From: an uncultured Phycisphaerales bacterium
GTDB taxonomy: Bacteria > Planctomycetota > Phycisphaerae > Tepidisphaerales > Tepidisphaeraceae
Assembly: GCA_903871935.1 (NCBI GenBank)
Contig: CAIQIQ010000097.1
Coordinates: forward strand, 1 to 38,730
Direction of reading: 5' to 3'
Length of the DNA: 38,730 bases
How positions within the stretch are numbered: position 1 is the stretch's first letter; the number at the start of each line of letters is the position of its first letter. Made by a program: the position numbers and the translations under genes. Under the pieces are notes generated by a model. The model ran no database searches. It saw only the letters and a list, made by a program, of their open reading frames with translations, and had not been told where the DNA came from. Shown here piece by piece: positions 1 through 8,127 of this stretch.

Positions 1-225
1 TCGCTGCTGACCCAGACGCTGGTCTACTTAGGCAGTATGGGCTCGCGTAACGGCATGCCGATGATGAACCTGGATTCGGCACGCAAGGCCGTGGACATGC
101 TGGGCGCCCTCGACGACAAGTGCAAAGGCAACCTCAACGACCTCGAACAGCGTCTGCTCGACACCGCCCTTTACGAAGCCCGCAACCGCTTCGTCTCCGT
201 CGCCTCGCAGATGCTGGGGCCGTAA
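1..225 (+). CDS. DUF1844 family protein, C-terminal part (gene starts before the window)
   Basis: The frame is open from the first base, so this is the 3' end of a gene that starts upstream; the ATG at 37 is internal. The 74 visible residues read SLLTQTLVYLGSM, then a segment with LDSARKAVDMLGALDDKCKGNL, and end LLDTALYEARNRFVSV. That pattern (a hydrophobic helix, then an A-x-x-x-D-x-L-x-x-L-x-x-K-x-x-G-N-L block, then L-Y-E-x-R) matches the C-terminal half of DUF1844, a short helical cytoplasmic family of unknown function found widely in bacteria. It runs convergently toward the beta-helix gene, 52 bases away. The family call rests on the motif pattern; no function can be given. Confidence 0.75.
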   Translation, partial: SLLTQTLVYLGSMGSRNGMPMMNLDSARKAVDMLGALDDKCKGNLNDLEQRLLDTALYEARNRFVSVASQMLGP

Positions 226-277
226 GAGACACCGATGCACCGGCCGGTCCGCTCCCATGCCAGACTCACGCCAGCGT

Positions 278-2023
278 TCACTCCGGCCGTGGGCCATAGT
301 GCGGCAACGCATCCCCCAACTCAACGGCCCCGAGATCCGGCCCCTTCCCGGCAAAGCCATCATTGAAATTGGGCAGGACCTGACCGGCATTGACCGCGGC
401 TGAACCTGACGAAAGCCGCATGTCCACCGGCTGGCACTGCCGTTTGGCATCAGTAGGCGGCCTGGCCCCCGATGCGAACGCCGACGCCAGATCGACCAGC
501 ACTGCATGCCGGTAGACTGGTGCCTTCGCCCTGGCCTCATCCATCGTCGTGTAACGAACCTGGTTCCAATACAGGAATGTCGGAAACGAACCACCAAAGC
601 CGTCGTAGTCAAAGTCGCAGTCAACCATCGGGGCCCGGCACTCATAGCCATAGTTCCCGGCCGTGCCGATAAACAGGTTGTTGCGATAGACGCTGTTACG
701 CACCTTCTCGCCGCCGGCATAGAGCACCAGCGGCGGACCGGACTTGACCGCCGTGTTGTGGAATATCAATGCGCCCGAGGGGCTGTTGTGCATCTTGAAC
801 ACTTCCAACTCGACGTTGTAGAGGATATTGCGGAAGATGTAGACCGGCCCACCAAAGATCGGCTGCTCCGAGATGCCTTGGAAGACGTTCGTATAGCGAT
901 TCTCGAAGTTGCGCGTGTTGCGCTGCGAGTAGTCCATCTCCGCGCCATCGTCCGTGCACTCGCTGATGTCGTTGTTATGGATATCAATCGCAGCGCAGTT
1001 GGGCGACGGGAATGTGTCGATGCCGTCGGCAAACCCCCGCACGCGGTTGTAGCAGACCACGTGGCCCTGTCCGCTGATCTGCACTCCGCGCGGGTTTTCA
1101 ATTCCCTTGGTCCGCGGCCAGGTACATGGACCTTCCATCAGGTTATCGGAAATGAAGTAGTCCACCACATCGCCCCTCGTATCGCGGGTCGCGGTGAACC
1201 CGTAGTCAGTCTTGTAAAGGTGACAGCGACGGACCACGATGCGAGCGGAATCGTGAGCGACGATAGCCCAGTTGGCGTTGCGAACCGACAACCGTTCAAA
1301 CCATACATCATGAACATCAGAGGCCGAGATCCCGCGCTCCGGCCGCTGTGCCGCCCCGCCCTGCGCGTCGATCACCGCTTCGCCATCGCCCGCACCCGAC
1401 CAGACAATGGGCTTAGACGGCTCACCCGACTTGGAGATGGTGAACTCCCCTTCATAGACGCCCTTGTGCAGCAGGAACATATCGCCCGGTTTGGCGGCCG
1501 CTTGTGCCGCCGCAACGCCCTTGAACGGATCGGCCGATGTCCCGGTGCCGCCGCCCGATCCCGGAACAACGTGGAACCGAGGAGCCTCCTTGGCGATGGC
1601 CGGTTCAGCGCGCGTCCTCGCCGACAGCACCTTCTGAATCGACCCGCCATCGGGGTCCAGGAGCGTCAGCCTCATCTCATACACCGTATCCGGGTCAAGC
1701 ATGACCACGCTGCCCGCGAAGAGCCAGCCGTCGGCCGGCACCCTCAGCGCGCTGCCGTACTGCTCAGCCACATGCGCGCCCTTCTCAACGCGGAATAGCG
1801 GCATGGCCTTGCGCCATTGGTCCTGGCCGCCCTTGCGGTACTCAACGGCGATGCTGGCATTGCGATTGTCATCGCCGCGGATGATCCAGTAGGCCCCCAG
1901 GCATCGTAGCGTTGGCCGCTCCATCACGGGTTCGCCCACGGGAATTGAGGCATCTTCCGCGCGAGCCGCCGACGCCAGAACAGTCGCGAGAAAGCTCACC
2001 AGCACGAACAGTACTCTTGGCAT
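278..2023 (-). CDS. Secreted right-handed beta-helix (pectate-lyase-fold) protein
   Basis: A 581-residue protein. The first 22 residues (MPRVLFVLVSFLATVLASAARA) are a clear Sec signal peptide. The ATG is preceded by AAAGGAG six bases away, which fixes the start. Residues 25-140 look like a beta-sandwich (fibronectin-like) region. From about 155 the sequence has the DPFKGVAAAQAAAKPGDMFLLHKGVYEG pattern that opens DUF1565/parallel beta-helix proteins, followed by repeated strand-turn units (VWFERLSVRNANWAIV, VVRRCHLYKTDYGFT, IHNNDISECTDDGAEM, IFRNILYNVELEVFK). The C-terminus has AAVNAGQVLPNFNDGFAGKGPDLGAVE, common at the end of such proteins. The fold suggests binding or cleavage of extracellular polysaccharide, but no catalytic residues can be assigned. 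It stands alone between convergent and divergent neighbours. Confidence 0.8.
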   Translation of the reverse strand: MPRVLFVLVSFLATVLASAARAEDASIPVGEPVMERPTLRCLGAYWIIRGDDNRNASIAVEYRKGGQDQWRKAMPLFRVEKGAHVAEQYGSALRVPADGWLFAGSVVMLDPDTVYEMRLTLLDPDGGSIQKVLSARTRAEPAIAKEAPRFHVVPGSGGGTGTSADPFKGVAAAQAAAKPGDMFLLHKGVYEGEFTISKSGEPSKPIVWSGAGDGEAVIDAQGGAAQRPERGISASDVHDVWFERLSVRNANWAIVAHDSARIVVRRCHLYKTDYGFTATRDTRGDVVDYFISDNLMEGPCTWPRTKGIENPRGVQISGQGHVVCYNRVRGFADGIDTFPSPNCAAIDIHNNDISECTDDGAEMDYSQRNTRNFENRYTNVFQGISEQPIFGGPVYIFRNILYNVELEVFKMHNSPSGALIFHNTAVKSGPPLVLYAGGEKVRNSVYRNNLFIGTAGNYGYECRAPMVDCDFDYDGFGGSFPTFLYWNQVRYTTMDEARAKAPVYRHAVLVDLASAFASGARPPTDAKRQCQPVDMRLSSGSAAVNAGQVLPNFNDGFAGKGPDLGAVELGDALPHYGPRPE

Positions 2024-2153
2024 GGTTCTCCTTTAGAACAGGCAACTCCGCGCTGGCGGCCCGGGCCAAGATGCGCCCCACCGCCTCCGCTTACATCAGT
2101 TACCCTCGTTTGAGCACGATGTTGCCTCCCCCGACCGACCGTGAGGTATACTG

Positions 2154-2657
2154 ATGCCCAGGATCACGATGCACCGCTTTATCTCCATTCTTGTCATCTG
2201 CCTCTTCGCATGCACCGCCTGCACCCATACATCGCAGCCCCCCACCCGGCCAACGTCCTTCACCACGCAACCCACCCTCAAGCCAATCGACCTTCATTAC
2301 AGCATCTATCTCGCCCGGTTCGACCAGCGCATCACGGTCTCTCCTGACGGCCTGTTGCGTAGCGTTCAAACAGAGAACAAGAGCTACGGCGGCAACGACA
2401 TCGACCCGAAGCTCCAACGCATCGAAATCCGCGAAGGAAAGCTAACCCTCCAGCAGATGACAGACTTATCTCGCCTCTTTGCCAACTGGGGCTCCCTGTC
2501 ATCGACAGCCTCCGGCAACCTAGCCGACGGCCCCGACATCTCGATCCGCTATGGCGACAAAACCATCTCCGGTGGCACCGAACTCCCCAGGCAGGTCATG
2601 AACATCCAGGTCAAACTAACAGAACTCGCTCGCTCAATGCCTCTGGTAGACCATTGA
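2154..2657 (+). CDS. Small lipoprotein of unknown function
   Basis: A 167-residue product with a lipoprotein-type N-terminus: a short basic head (MPRITMHR), a hydrophobic core ISILVICLFA and a lipobox-like LFAC/TAC around residues 17-23, then a Ser/Thr/Pro-rich linker. The mature part is mixed alpha/beta, with a segment RITVSPDGLLRSVQTENKSYGG resembling a heme- or substrate-free sensor-like fold, but I do not recognise a family. The start at 2154 has GAGG seven bases upstream; a second ATG at 2169 has AGGA five bases upstream and also leaves a full signal peptide, so the start is not certain. TATACT at 2147-2152 could be a -10 box, which would favour the later start. It is divergent from the beta-helix gene, 130 bases away. 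Confidence 0.65.
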   Translation: MPRITMHRFISILVICLFACTACTHTSQPPTRPTSFTTQPTLKPIDLHYSIYLARFDQRITVSPDGLLRSVQTENKSYGGNDIDPKLQRIEIREGKLTLQQMTDLSRLFANWGSLSSTASGNLADGPDISIRYGDKTISGGTELPRQVMNIQVKLTELARSMPLVDH

Positions 2658-3049
<392 letters not shown>

Positions 3050-3050
3050 T

Positions 3051-3164
3051 CATCACAACGATCCATTCGACCGCATCATCATCTCTCAGGCCCGGATGGA
3101 GGATATGACCATCGTGACGCGGGATGAAAACACCAAACGCTACGATGTAAGAACGCTCTGGTAG
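3051..3164 (+). pseudogene. VapC-like PIN-domain toxin, C-terminal remnant
   Basis: Directly after the broken antitoxin the frame at 3051 reads HHNDPFDRIIISQARMEDMT then IVTRDENTKRYDVRTLW and a TAG stop. This is the characteristic end of a VapC PIN toxin: H-x-D-P-F-D-R-x-x-I-x-Q-A, then L-x-x-V-T-x-D, then Y-x-V-x-x-L-W. The N-terminal two thirds of the toxin, including the first catalytic Asp and the central Glu, are absent; the fragment begins at the antitoxin stop with no start codon or room for them. So the toxin lost about 80-90 codons by deletion. Together with the antitoxin stop this is a dead toxin-antitoxin locus. Confidence 0.85.
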
Positions 3165-3232
3165 CCCTTGCCGTACCCCCCGACGGGTGGAACCGCAGTG
3201 CCACGCCAGAACACGCGGGCCGGCACACATCG

Positions 3233-3260
3233 ATGACAAACGGAAGATAGCGGATATACT
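3233..3260 (+). promoter_or_regulatory. Candidate sigma-70-like promoter for the sulfatase gene
   Basis: ATGACA at 3233-3238 and TATACT at 3255-3260 are 16 bases apart, close to the consensus -35 and -10 boxes, about 80 bases upstream of the sulfatase ATG. Nothing else in this intergenic stretch looks better. It is a pattern match only. Confidence 0.4.
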
Positions 3261-3343
3261 GGCGGCCTGTTGACCCGCCGTGTCCGGCCCCCACGGCGTT
3301 GGCCATCGAACACCTGGGCGCCGCAACCGGGAGGAGAAGTCCC

Positions 3344-5029
3344 ATGACTAGCCACGTCAGACGACTGAAGAGACTATTGTTAGCGGTCAGTGCCGCCAGC
3401 ATTCTGGCAGGATGCTCGAGCACTAGCGTGATGGGTCAGGCGGCCCCGCAGCCGGCGGCAGCGCCCCAGCCGGCCAGCACCAAGAAACCCAACATTGTCG
3501 TGATCTGGGGCGATGACATCGGCATGTGGAATGTCGGCGCCTACACCCATGGCATGATGGGCAAGACGCCCAACATTGACAGCATCGCTAAGCAGGGCGC
3601 GATCTTCACCGATCACTACGGACAGGCAAGCTCCACAGCCGGACGCGCTGCGTTCATCACCGGGCAGATCCCGTTGCGGACCGGCGAGACGACCATCGGC
3701 ATCCCCGGCTCCACGCTCGGTATCCAGAAGGAGGATCCGACGCTGGCCGAAGTACTCAAGAGCCAAGGCTACGCAACCGGCCAGTTTGGCAAGAACCACC
3801 TCGGCGACCGCAATGAGTTCCTGCCCACCGTGCACGGCTTCGATGAGTGGTTCGGCAATCTCTACCACCTCAATGCCGAGGAAGAACCCGAGCAGTTGGC
3901 CTATCCTGGCCAGAAGAACCCGGCCTATAAGGAGAAGTTCGGCCCACGCGGCGTCATGCACGCCTGGGCCACGCAGACCGATGACCCGACCACCGATCCG
4001 GTCTTCGGCAAGGTAGGCAAACAGAAGATCGAGAACACCGGTCCGCTGACGCGCAAGCGCATGGAAACGTTTGACGCCGAGGTGCTTGGCGAGACGCTGA
4101 AGTACCTGGACAAGGTCGGCAAAGGCGACAAGCCCTTCTTCGTCTGGTTCAACACCACCGCCACCCACATCTGGTCGCATTCGCCGCAGAAGTACATCCA
4201 GATGGCCGTGGACGAAGGCCGGCCCGAGACCGATGTGATACGCGCCAAGATGCTCGAGCATGATGAGCAGGTCGGTGTGCTTCTGAAGAAGCTCAAGGAC
4301 CTGGGAGTCGATGACAATACCATCGTCGTTTACTCCACCGATAATGGTGTCGAGACAATGCTGTGGCCCGATGGTGGGATGGGTCCGTTCCGCGGCGAGA
4401 AGGGGACCACCTGGGAAGGCGGCTTCCGCGTGCCGTGCCTGATCAAGTGGCCCGGCCATATCGCGCCCGGGACGGAACTCAACGGCCTGCAGAGCCATGA
4501 GGATCTGTTCGTTACTCTCGCCGCCGCCGCGGGGATGCCCAACCTGAAGACGGAACTGCTTGCCGGCAAGAAGATGGGCGACATGACCTACAAGGTCCAT
4601 CTCGACGGCTTCAACCAGCTTGACTACTGGACCGGCAAGACCGACAAGTCCGCCCGCCGTGCGTTTTTCTACTACGATGAGACCGACCTGATGGCCGTCC
4701 GCGTGGACAACTGGAAGATGCACATCGGCGTCAAGCCCGAAGGGCTGTGGTGGAACGAGAAGTACTACCCCAACGTTCCCTATCTCTTCAACCTGCGCAT
4801 GGATCCGATGGAGAGGATGGATCCGGAGTCGCACGAGTGGGGCTACATCGGCCGGAAGTTCTTCGCCGAGAACATGTGGGCGCCGACTGCCGCCGCGCCC
4901 TTCATGGCCGAGCACATCAAGAGCCTGATCGAGTACCCGCCGCGTCAGAAGGCGGACACGCTGAGCCTGAGAAAGGCATTGGACGCGGCCATGCAGAAAC
5001 TGGAGAACCCCAAGAGCGGCAATAACTAG
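3344..5029 (+). CDS. Arylsulfatase lipoprotein, serine-type
   Basis: A 561-residue sulfatase (alkaline-phosphatase superfamily) that hydrolyses sulfate esters, probably outside the cytoplasm. The start at 3344 has GGGAGGAG seven bases upstream; an in-frame ATG at 3299 lacks a site and would bury the signal peptide. Residues 1-24 are a lipoprotein signal ending in LAGC (Cys24). The metal-binding start of the domain is NIVVIWGDDIG (50-60). The active-site motif is S97-T-A-G-R101 followed by AAFITG, i.e. the Ser form of [CS]-x-[AP]-x-R, whose Ser must be oxidised to formylglycine by a radical-SAM maturase (anSME); no maturase is in this window. Later motifs GQFGKNHLGD and VVYSTDNGVE are also typical. 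Planctomycetes encode many sulfatases for sulfated polysaccharides; the exact substrate is unknown. Confidence 0.9.
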   Translation: MTSHVRRLKRLLLAVSAASILAGCSSTSVMGQAAPQPAAAPQPASTKKPNIVVIWGDDIGMWNVGAYTHGMMGKTPNIDSIAKQGAIFTDHYGQASSTAGRAAFITGQIPLRTGETTIGIPGSTLGIQKEDPTLAEVLKSQGYATGQFGKNHLGDRNEFLPTVHGFDEWFGNLYHLNAEEEPEQLAYPGQKNPAYKEKFGPRGVMHAWATQTDDPTTDPVFGKVGKQKIENTGPLTRKRMETFDAEVLGETLKYLDKVGKGDKPFFVWFNTTATHIWSHSPQKYIQMAVDEGRPETDVIRAKMLEHDEQVGVLLKKLKDLGVDDNTIVVYSTDNGVETMLWPDGGMGPFRGEKGTTWEGGFRVPCLIKWPGHIAPGTELNGLQSHEDLFVTLAAAAGMPNLKTELLAGKKMGDMTYKVHLDGFNQLDYWTGKTDKSARRAFFYYDETDLMAVRVDNWKMHIGVKPEGLWWNEKYYPNVPYLFNLRMDPMERMDPESHEWGYIGRKFFAENMWAPTAAAPFMAEHIKSLIEYPPRQKADTLSLRKALDAAMQKLENPKSGNN

Positions 5030-5055
5030 CCGTTGCCTCGGCTGTGCGCGAGACC

Positions 5056-5087
5056 GGGCCGCATCCGCCAAGTGGCGGGTGCGGCCC
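5056..5087 (+). terminator. Strong hairpin after the sulfatase gene
   Basis: GGGCCGCATCCGCC (5056-5069), loop AAGT, GGCGGGTGCGGCCC (5074-5087): a 14-bp stem with one G-U wobble, 27 bases after the sulfatase stop, followed by the weak run TTGCCTT. It lies between two convergent genes, so it may end both transcripts. Confidence 0.6.
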
Positions 5088-5184
5088 TTGCCTTGGTCCT
5101 CTGTCGCTGCGGATAGGGGGCCTGTGCGGACGGGGACCTGGATTCGCAGTGCTGAGCGCAGCGAAGTCCCGGCCGCGCCGGCAG

Positions 5185-6180
5185 TCATTTCCCCGCGTAC
5201 CCGCGGGGATGCCTCGAGTGCCAGATCCACGCCGACCGGATGATCACCTCGGGGTCCTTGTGCTTGGCCTCCCAGCCCAGGAGTTGCTTCGCCCTCGTCG
5301 GGTCGGCCCACAGTGCAATAGCATCACCCGCTCGCCTCGGCCCCACCGTCAGCGGCACTGTCTTGCCCGAAACCTTCTCCACCGCCTTAATGATCTCCTT
5401 GTTCGAGAACCCGCGACCCGTGCCCAGATTGCAGAAGACACTCTGCCCCGGCATCAACTTCTGCATCGCCAGAATATGCGCATCAGCCAGATCCTCGACA
5501 TGGATGTAGTCTCGGACATTCGTCCCATCGGGTGTCGGATAGTCCGTGCCAAAGAGTGTCAGCGCTGGCCGCATCCCCATGGCCGCCAGAATCGCCGATG
5601 GAATCAGATGCGTCTCAGGATCATGATCTTCGCCAATTGTCCCATCCAGCGCGCAGCCCGATGCGTTGAAGTAGCGCAGCGCTGCGAACGAAAACTGCTT
5701 ATCGGCCGCCACCAGGTCGCTCAGGACATTCTCGACCATCAGTTTGCTCCGGCCATACGGCGACACCGGCGCCTTCTTTTCCTCCTCCGTGATCGGCACA
5801 CTCGTCGGATCGCCGTAGGTAGCACACGTCGATGAGAAGACAAACCGCTTCACGCCGGCCGCCTGCATGCACTCCAGCACGGCAACCGTCGTGGCGACAT
5901 TGTTCTGGTAGTACATCAGCGGCTTCTGCACGCTCTCCCCGACGTATGCGTAAGCGGCAAAGTGCATGACCGTATCGATCTTGTGATCGCGCAGCGCCTT
6001 GCTCAGCGTCGCCCGGTCGTTCAGATCCGCGACCACGGCCGGCACCTTGAGGATATCGACAACCTCGATGTGCCCGCGCGAGCCATTGTCATAGATGACC
6101 GGGTTATGCCCGGCCGCTTTGAGCTGTTTGACCGTATGCGAACCAATGTAACCAGCGCCGCCAGCAACCAGAACATTCAT
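5185..6180 (-). CDS. galE: UDP-glucose 4-epimerase
   Basis: A 331-residue cytoplasmic NAD-dependent epimerase that interconverts UDP-glucose and UDP-galactose, feeding galactose into surface polysaccharide or out of it into central metabolism. The N-terminus MNVLVAGGAGYIGSH holds the Rossmann G7-x-x-G10-x-x-G13 motif. The catalytic Ser region is FSSTCATYG (115-123) and the Tyr/Lys pair is Y142-GRS-K146. NVRDYIHVEDLADAH and LGTGRGFSNKEII are signature GalE segments. Length is near the usual 330-340. GAAGGAGA lies ten bases before the ATG. It is the last gene of a minus-strand run below an ABC exporter (57-base gap). A perfect 7-bp hairpin (CCCCGCG at 5191-5197, CGCGGGG at 5202-5208) lies within its last codons and may act in termination. 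Confidence 0.95.
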   Translation of the reverse strand: MNVLVAGGAGYIGSHTVKQLKAAGHNPVIYDNGSRGHIEVVDILKVPAVVADLNDRATLSKALRDHKIDTVMHFAAYAYVGESVQKPLMYYQNNVATTVAVLECMQAAGVKRFVFSSTCATYGDPTSVPITEEEKKAPVSPYGRSKLMVENVLSDLVAADKQFSFAALRYFNASGCALDGTIGEDHDPETHLIPSAILAAMGMRPALTLFGTDYPTPDGTNVRDYIHVEDLADAHILAMQKLMPGQSVFCNLGTGRGFSNKEIIKAVEKVSGKTVPLTVGPRRAGDAIALWADPTRAKQLLGWEAKHKDPEVIIRSAWIWHSRHPRGYAGK

Positions 6181-6237
6181 CGCAGTTGCTCTCCTTCTTC
6201 AACCAAATGCCATTCCATGCACATTGTCAGACATAAC

Positions 6238-8025
6238 CTAGAACGCGGACACGCCGCCAACCGTCGCCTCACTATCCGCAAACCGCTGCACCGAATAGAG
6301 CCGCCGATACAACCCATCGAGCTTCAGCAGTTCGTCATGGGTGCCCATCTCGCGGATCTTCCGGTCCTCCAGCACCACGATCTTGTCGGCGTTGCGCACG
6401 GTCGAGAGCCGGTGGGCGATCACGATGGTCGTGCGTCCTTTCATCAGGTGTTCAATCGCCTCCTGAATCAGCAATTCGGTTTCTGTGTCCACCGACGATG
6501 TGGCTTCGTCGAGGATCAGGATCGGCGCATCCTTCAGGATGGCGCGGGCAATAGAGAGCCGCTGCTTCTGGCCGCCCGAGAGCTTGACGCCCCGTTCGCC
6601 GATCATCGTGTCGTACCCCTCTGGAAGCTGGGTAATGAACTGATGAGCATTGGCCGCCTGGCACGCCGCCAGCACCTCATCCTCGGTGGCATCGGACTTG
6701 CCGAAGAGAATGTTCTCGCGAACGGTGCCATAGAAGAGGAACACATCCTGCAGCACGATGCTGATCTGCTGCCGCAGGCTCTCAAGCGTGTACTGCCGGA
6801 TATCCCGGCCGTCCAGCGTTACCGCGCCGCCGGTGACATCGTAGAACCGGGGAATCAGGCTCACCAACGTGGATTTGCCGACCCCGGTCGGCCCAACCAG
6901 CGCCACGGCCTTGTGGGCTGGAATGTCCAGGGTGATGTCTTCAAGCACCGCGGTTCCAGCGTTGTACTCGAAGCTCAAAGACTCCAGGCGAATATGTCCT
7001 TCAGCTCGGTCGGGGATATCCACCGATCCCGTCACATTATGCGGTTCCTCGACCTCCTTGAGCAGTGCCGAGATCCGGTCGGCCCCGGCCATGGAACTCT
7101 GGATCGCCTCCCAGGCGCCGCTGAGGTTGCGCACCGGGGCATAGAACATGTCCAGGTACATGAAGAATGCCACGAGTTCGGGCACTTCCAGGCGGCCCTG
7201 CAGCGCCAGCCTGCCGCCAAAGAAGATCACGATCAGCATGCCCAGCGACGAGGTGAAGTTAACGAACGGCTGAAAGGTCGCCATCAGCCGCAGTGCCCGC
7301 AGCAGCGATTGGCGGTAGTTGTCGATCTGCTGGTGCACCCGCTTCGCCTCGTGCGGCTCGCGCGTAAACGCCTTGATCTCGCGGATGCCCGAGAGGTTGT
7401 CATTCAACACTGCATTCAGGTCGCCCAACTCCCGCTGGCGATTGCGAAACGCCGGCCGTACACGACGCGCGTACACGCGCAGCGAGACCACCACCAGCGG
7501 AATCGGAATGGTGCTCAGCAGCGCCAGCTTCCAGTTCAGGATAAACAACACCGCCGTGACCGCCACAAACGTAACCACGTTCACAACGACATCGGGGATG
7601 GCATGGGATACCAGTTGCTCGAACAGCTCCGTGTCGTTGATCACCTGCGACATCAACTGGCCAACCTGCTTGTCGTGATAGAACCGCAGGGAAAGCCGCT
7701 GCAGGTGGGTATAGATGTACTTGCGCGTGTCGGCGACCACGCCCCATCCTGCCAGATGCGACATGTACGAGCCCAGGAACTGCAGCCCCGCCCGGGCCAG
7801 GTACACCGCCAGCACCAGCAGCGTCAGCTTCCAGACTCGGTCCATCGCATCCGGCGCGGCCAGACCGGCTCCGGCCGCCTTGATCGTCTCCAAGAGGATC
7901 TTGATTACCCAGGGGATCAGAAGCTGCACGCCAACCAGCGCCAGCATGGCGACGGCAGCAAGAATGAGTGCGGACCTGTAGCGTCTCGCACTCGAGAAGA
8001 TCAGTTGCAGAGGTTTCATAGGCAT
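6238..8025 (-). CDS. ABC exporter, fused membrane and ATPase domains (MsbA-like)
   Basis: A 595-residue half-transporter. Residues 15-310 form the six-helix exporter domain, including a first extracellular loop with AAGAGLAAPDAMD. The ATPase follows: Walker A GPTGVGKST (378-386), Q-loop VLQDVFLF, signature LSGGQ (482-486), Walker B ILILDEATSS (502-511) and the switch His in VIAHRLSTVRNAD. The architecture matches MsbA/BmrA-type exporters of lipids, drugs or peptides; it works as a homodimer in the inner membrane. There is no C39 peptidase domain. It lies downstream of an RTX-type secreted protease (102-base gap) and upstream of galE; export of the protease is possible but no HlyD-type adaptor or TolC is nearby, and a lipid substrate is equally likely. 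Two ATGs (8025, 8019) are close together. Confidence 0.9.
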   Translation of the reverse strand: MPMKPLQLIFSSARRYRSALILAAVAMLALVGVQLLIPWVIKILLETIKAAGAGLAAPDAMDRVWKLTLLVLAVYLARAGLQFLGSYMSHLAGWGVVADTRKYIYTHLQRLSLRFYHDKQVGQLMSQVINDTELFEQLVSHAIPDVVVNVVTFVAVTAVLFILNWKLALLSTIPIPLVVVSLRVYARRVRPAFRNRQRELGDLNAVLNDNLSGIREIKAFTREPHEAKRVHQQIDNYRQSLLRALRLMATFQPFVNFTSSLGMLIVIFFGGRLALQGRLEVPELVAFFMYLDMFYAPVRNLSGAWEAIQSSMAGADRISALLKEVEEPHNVTGSVDIPDRAEGHIRLESLSFEYNAGTAVLEDITLDIPAHKAVALVGPTGVGKSTLVSLIPRFYDVTGGAVTLDGRDIRQYTLESLRQQISIVLQDVFLFYGTVRENILFGKSDATEDEVLAACQAANAHQFITQLPEGYDTMIGERGVKLSGGQKQRLSIARAILKDAPILILDEATSSVDTETELLIQEAIEHLMKGRTTIVIAHRLSTVRNADKIVVLEDRKIREMGTHDELLKLDGLYRRLYSVQRFADSEATVGGVSAF

Positions 8026-8127
8026 TACGACTGGTTCGGCTTCGCAGGCGCGGTAAATACAATCAGCAGCCCGATACAGCGGGCATCATCGCGGCGGCAG
8101 TATACCAATCTGCAGCGCCGATTGCCT

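Noticed and set aside
5191..5208. Hairpin CCCCGCG/CGCGGGG in the end of galE as a separate terminator
   Set aside because: It lies within the last codons and the arms are only 7 bp; it is mentioned with galE but not called as its own terminator.
3380..5311. A 643-codon open frame opposite the sulfatase
   Set aside because: It is a shadow; the sulfatase active-site and metal motifs lie on the plus strand.
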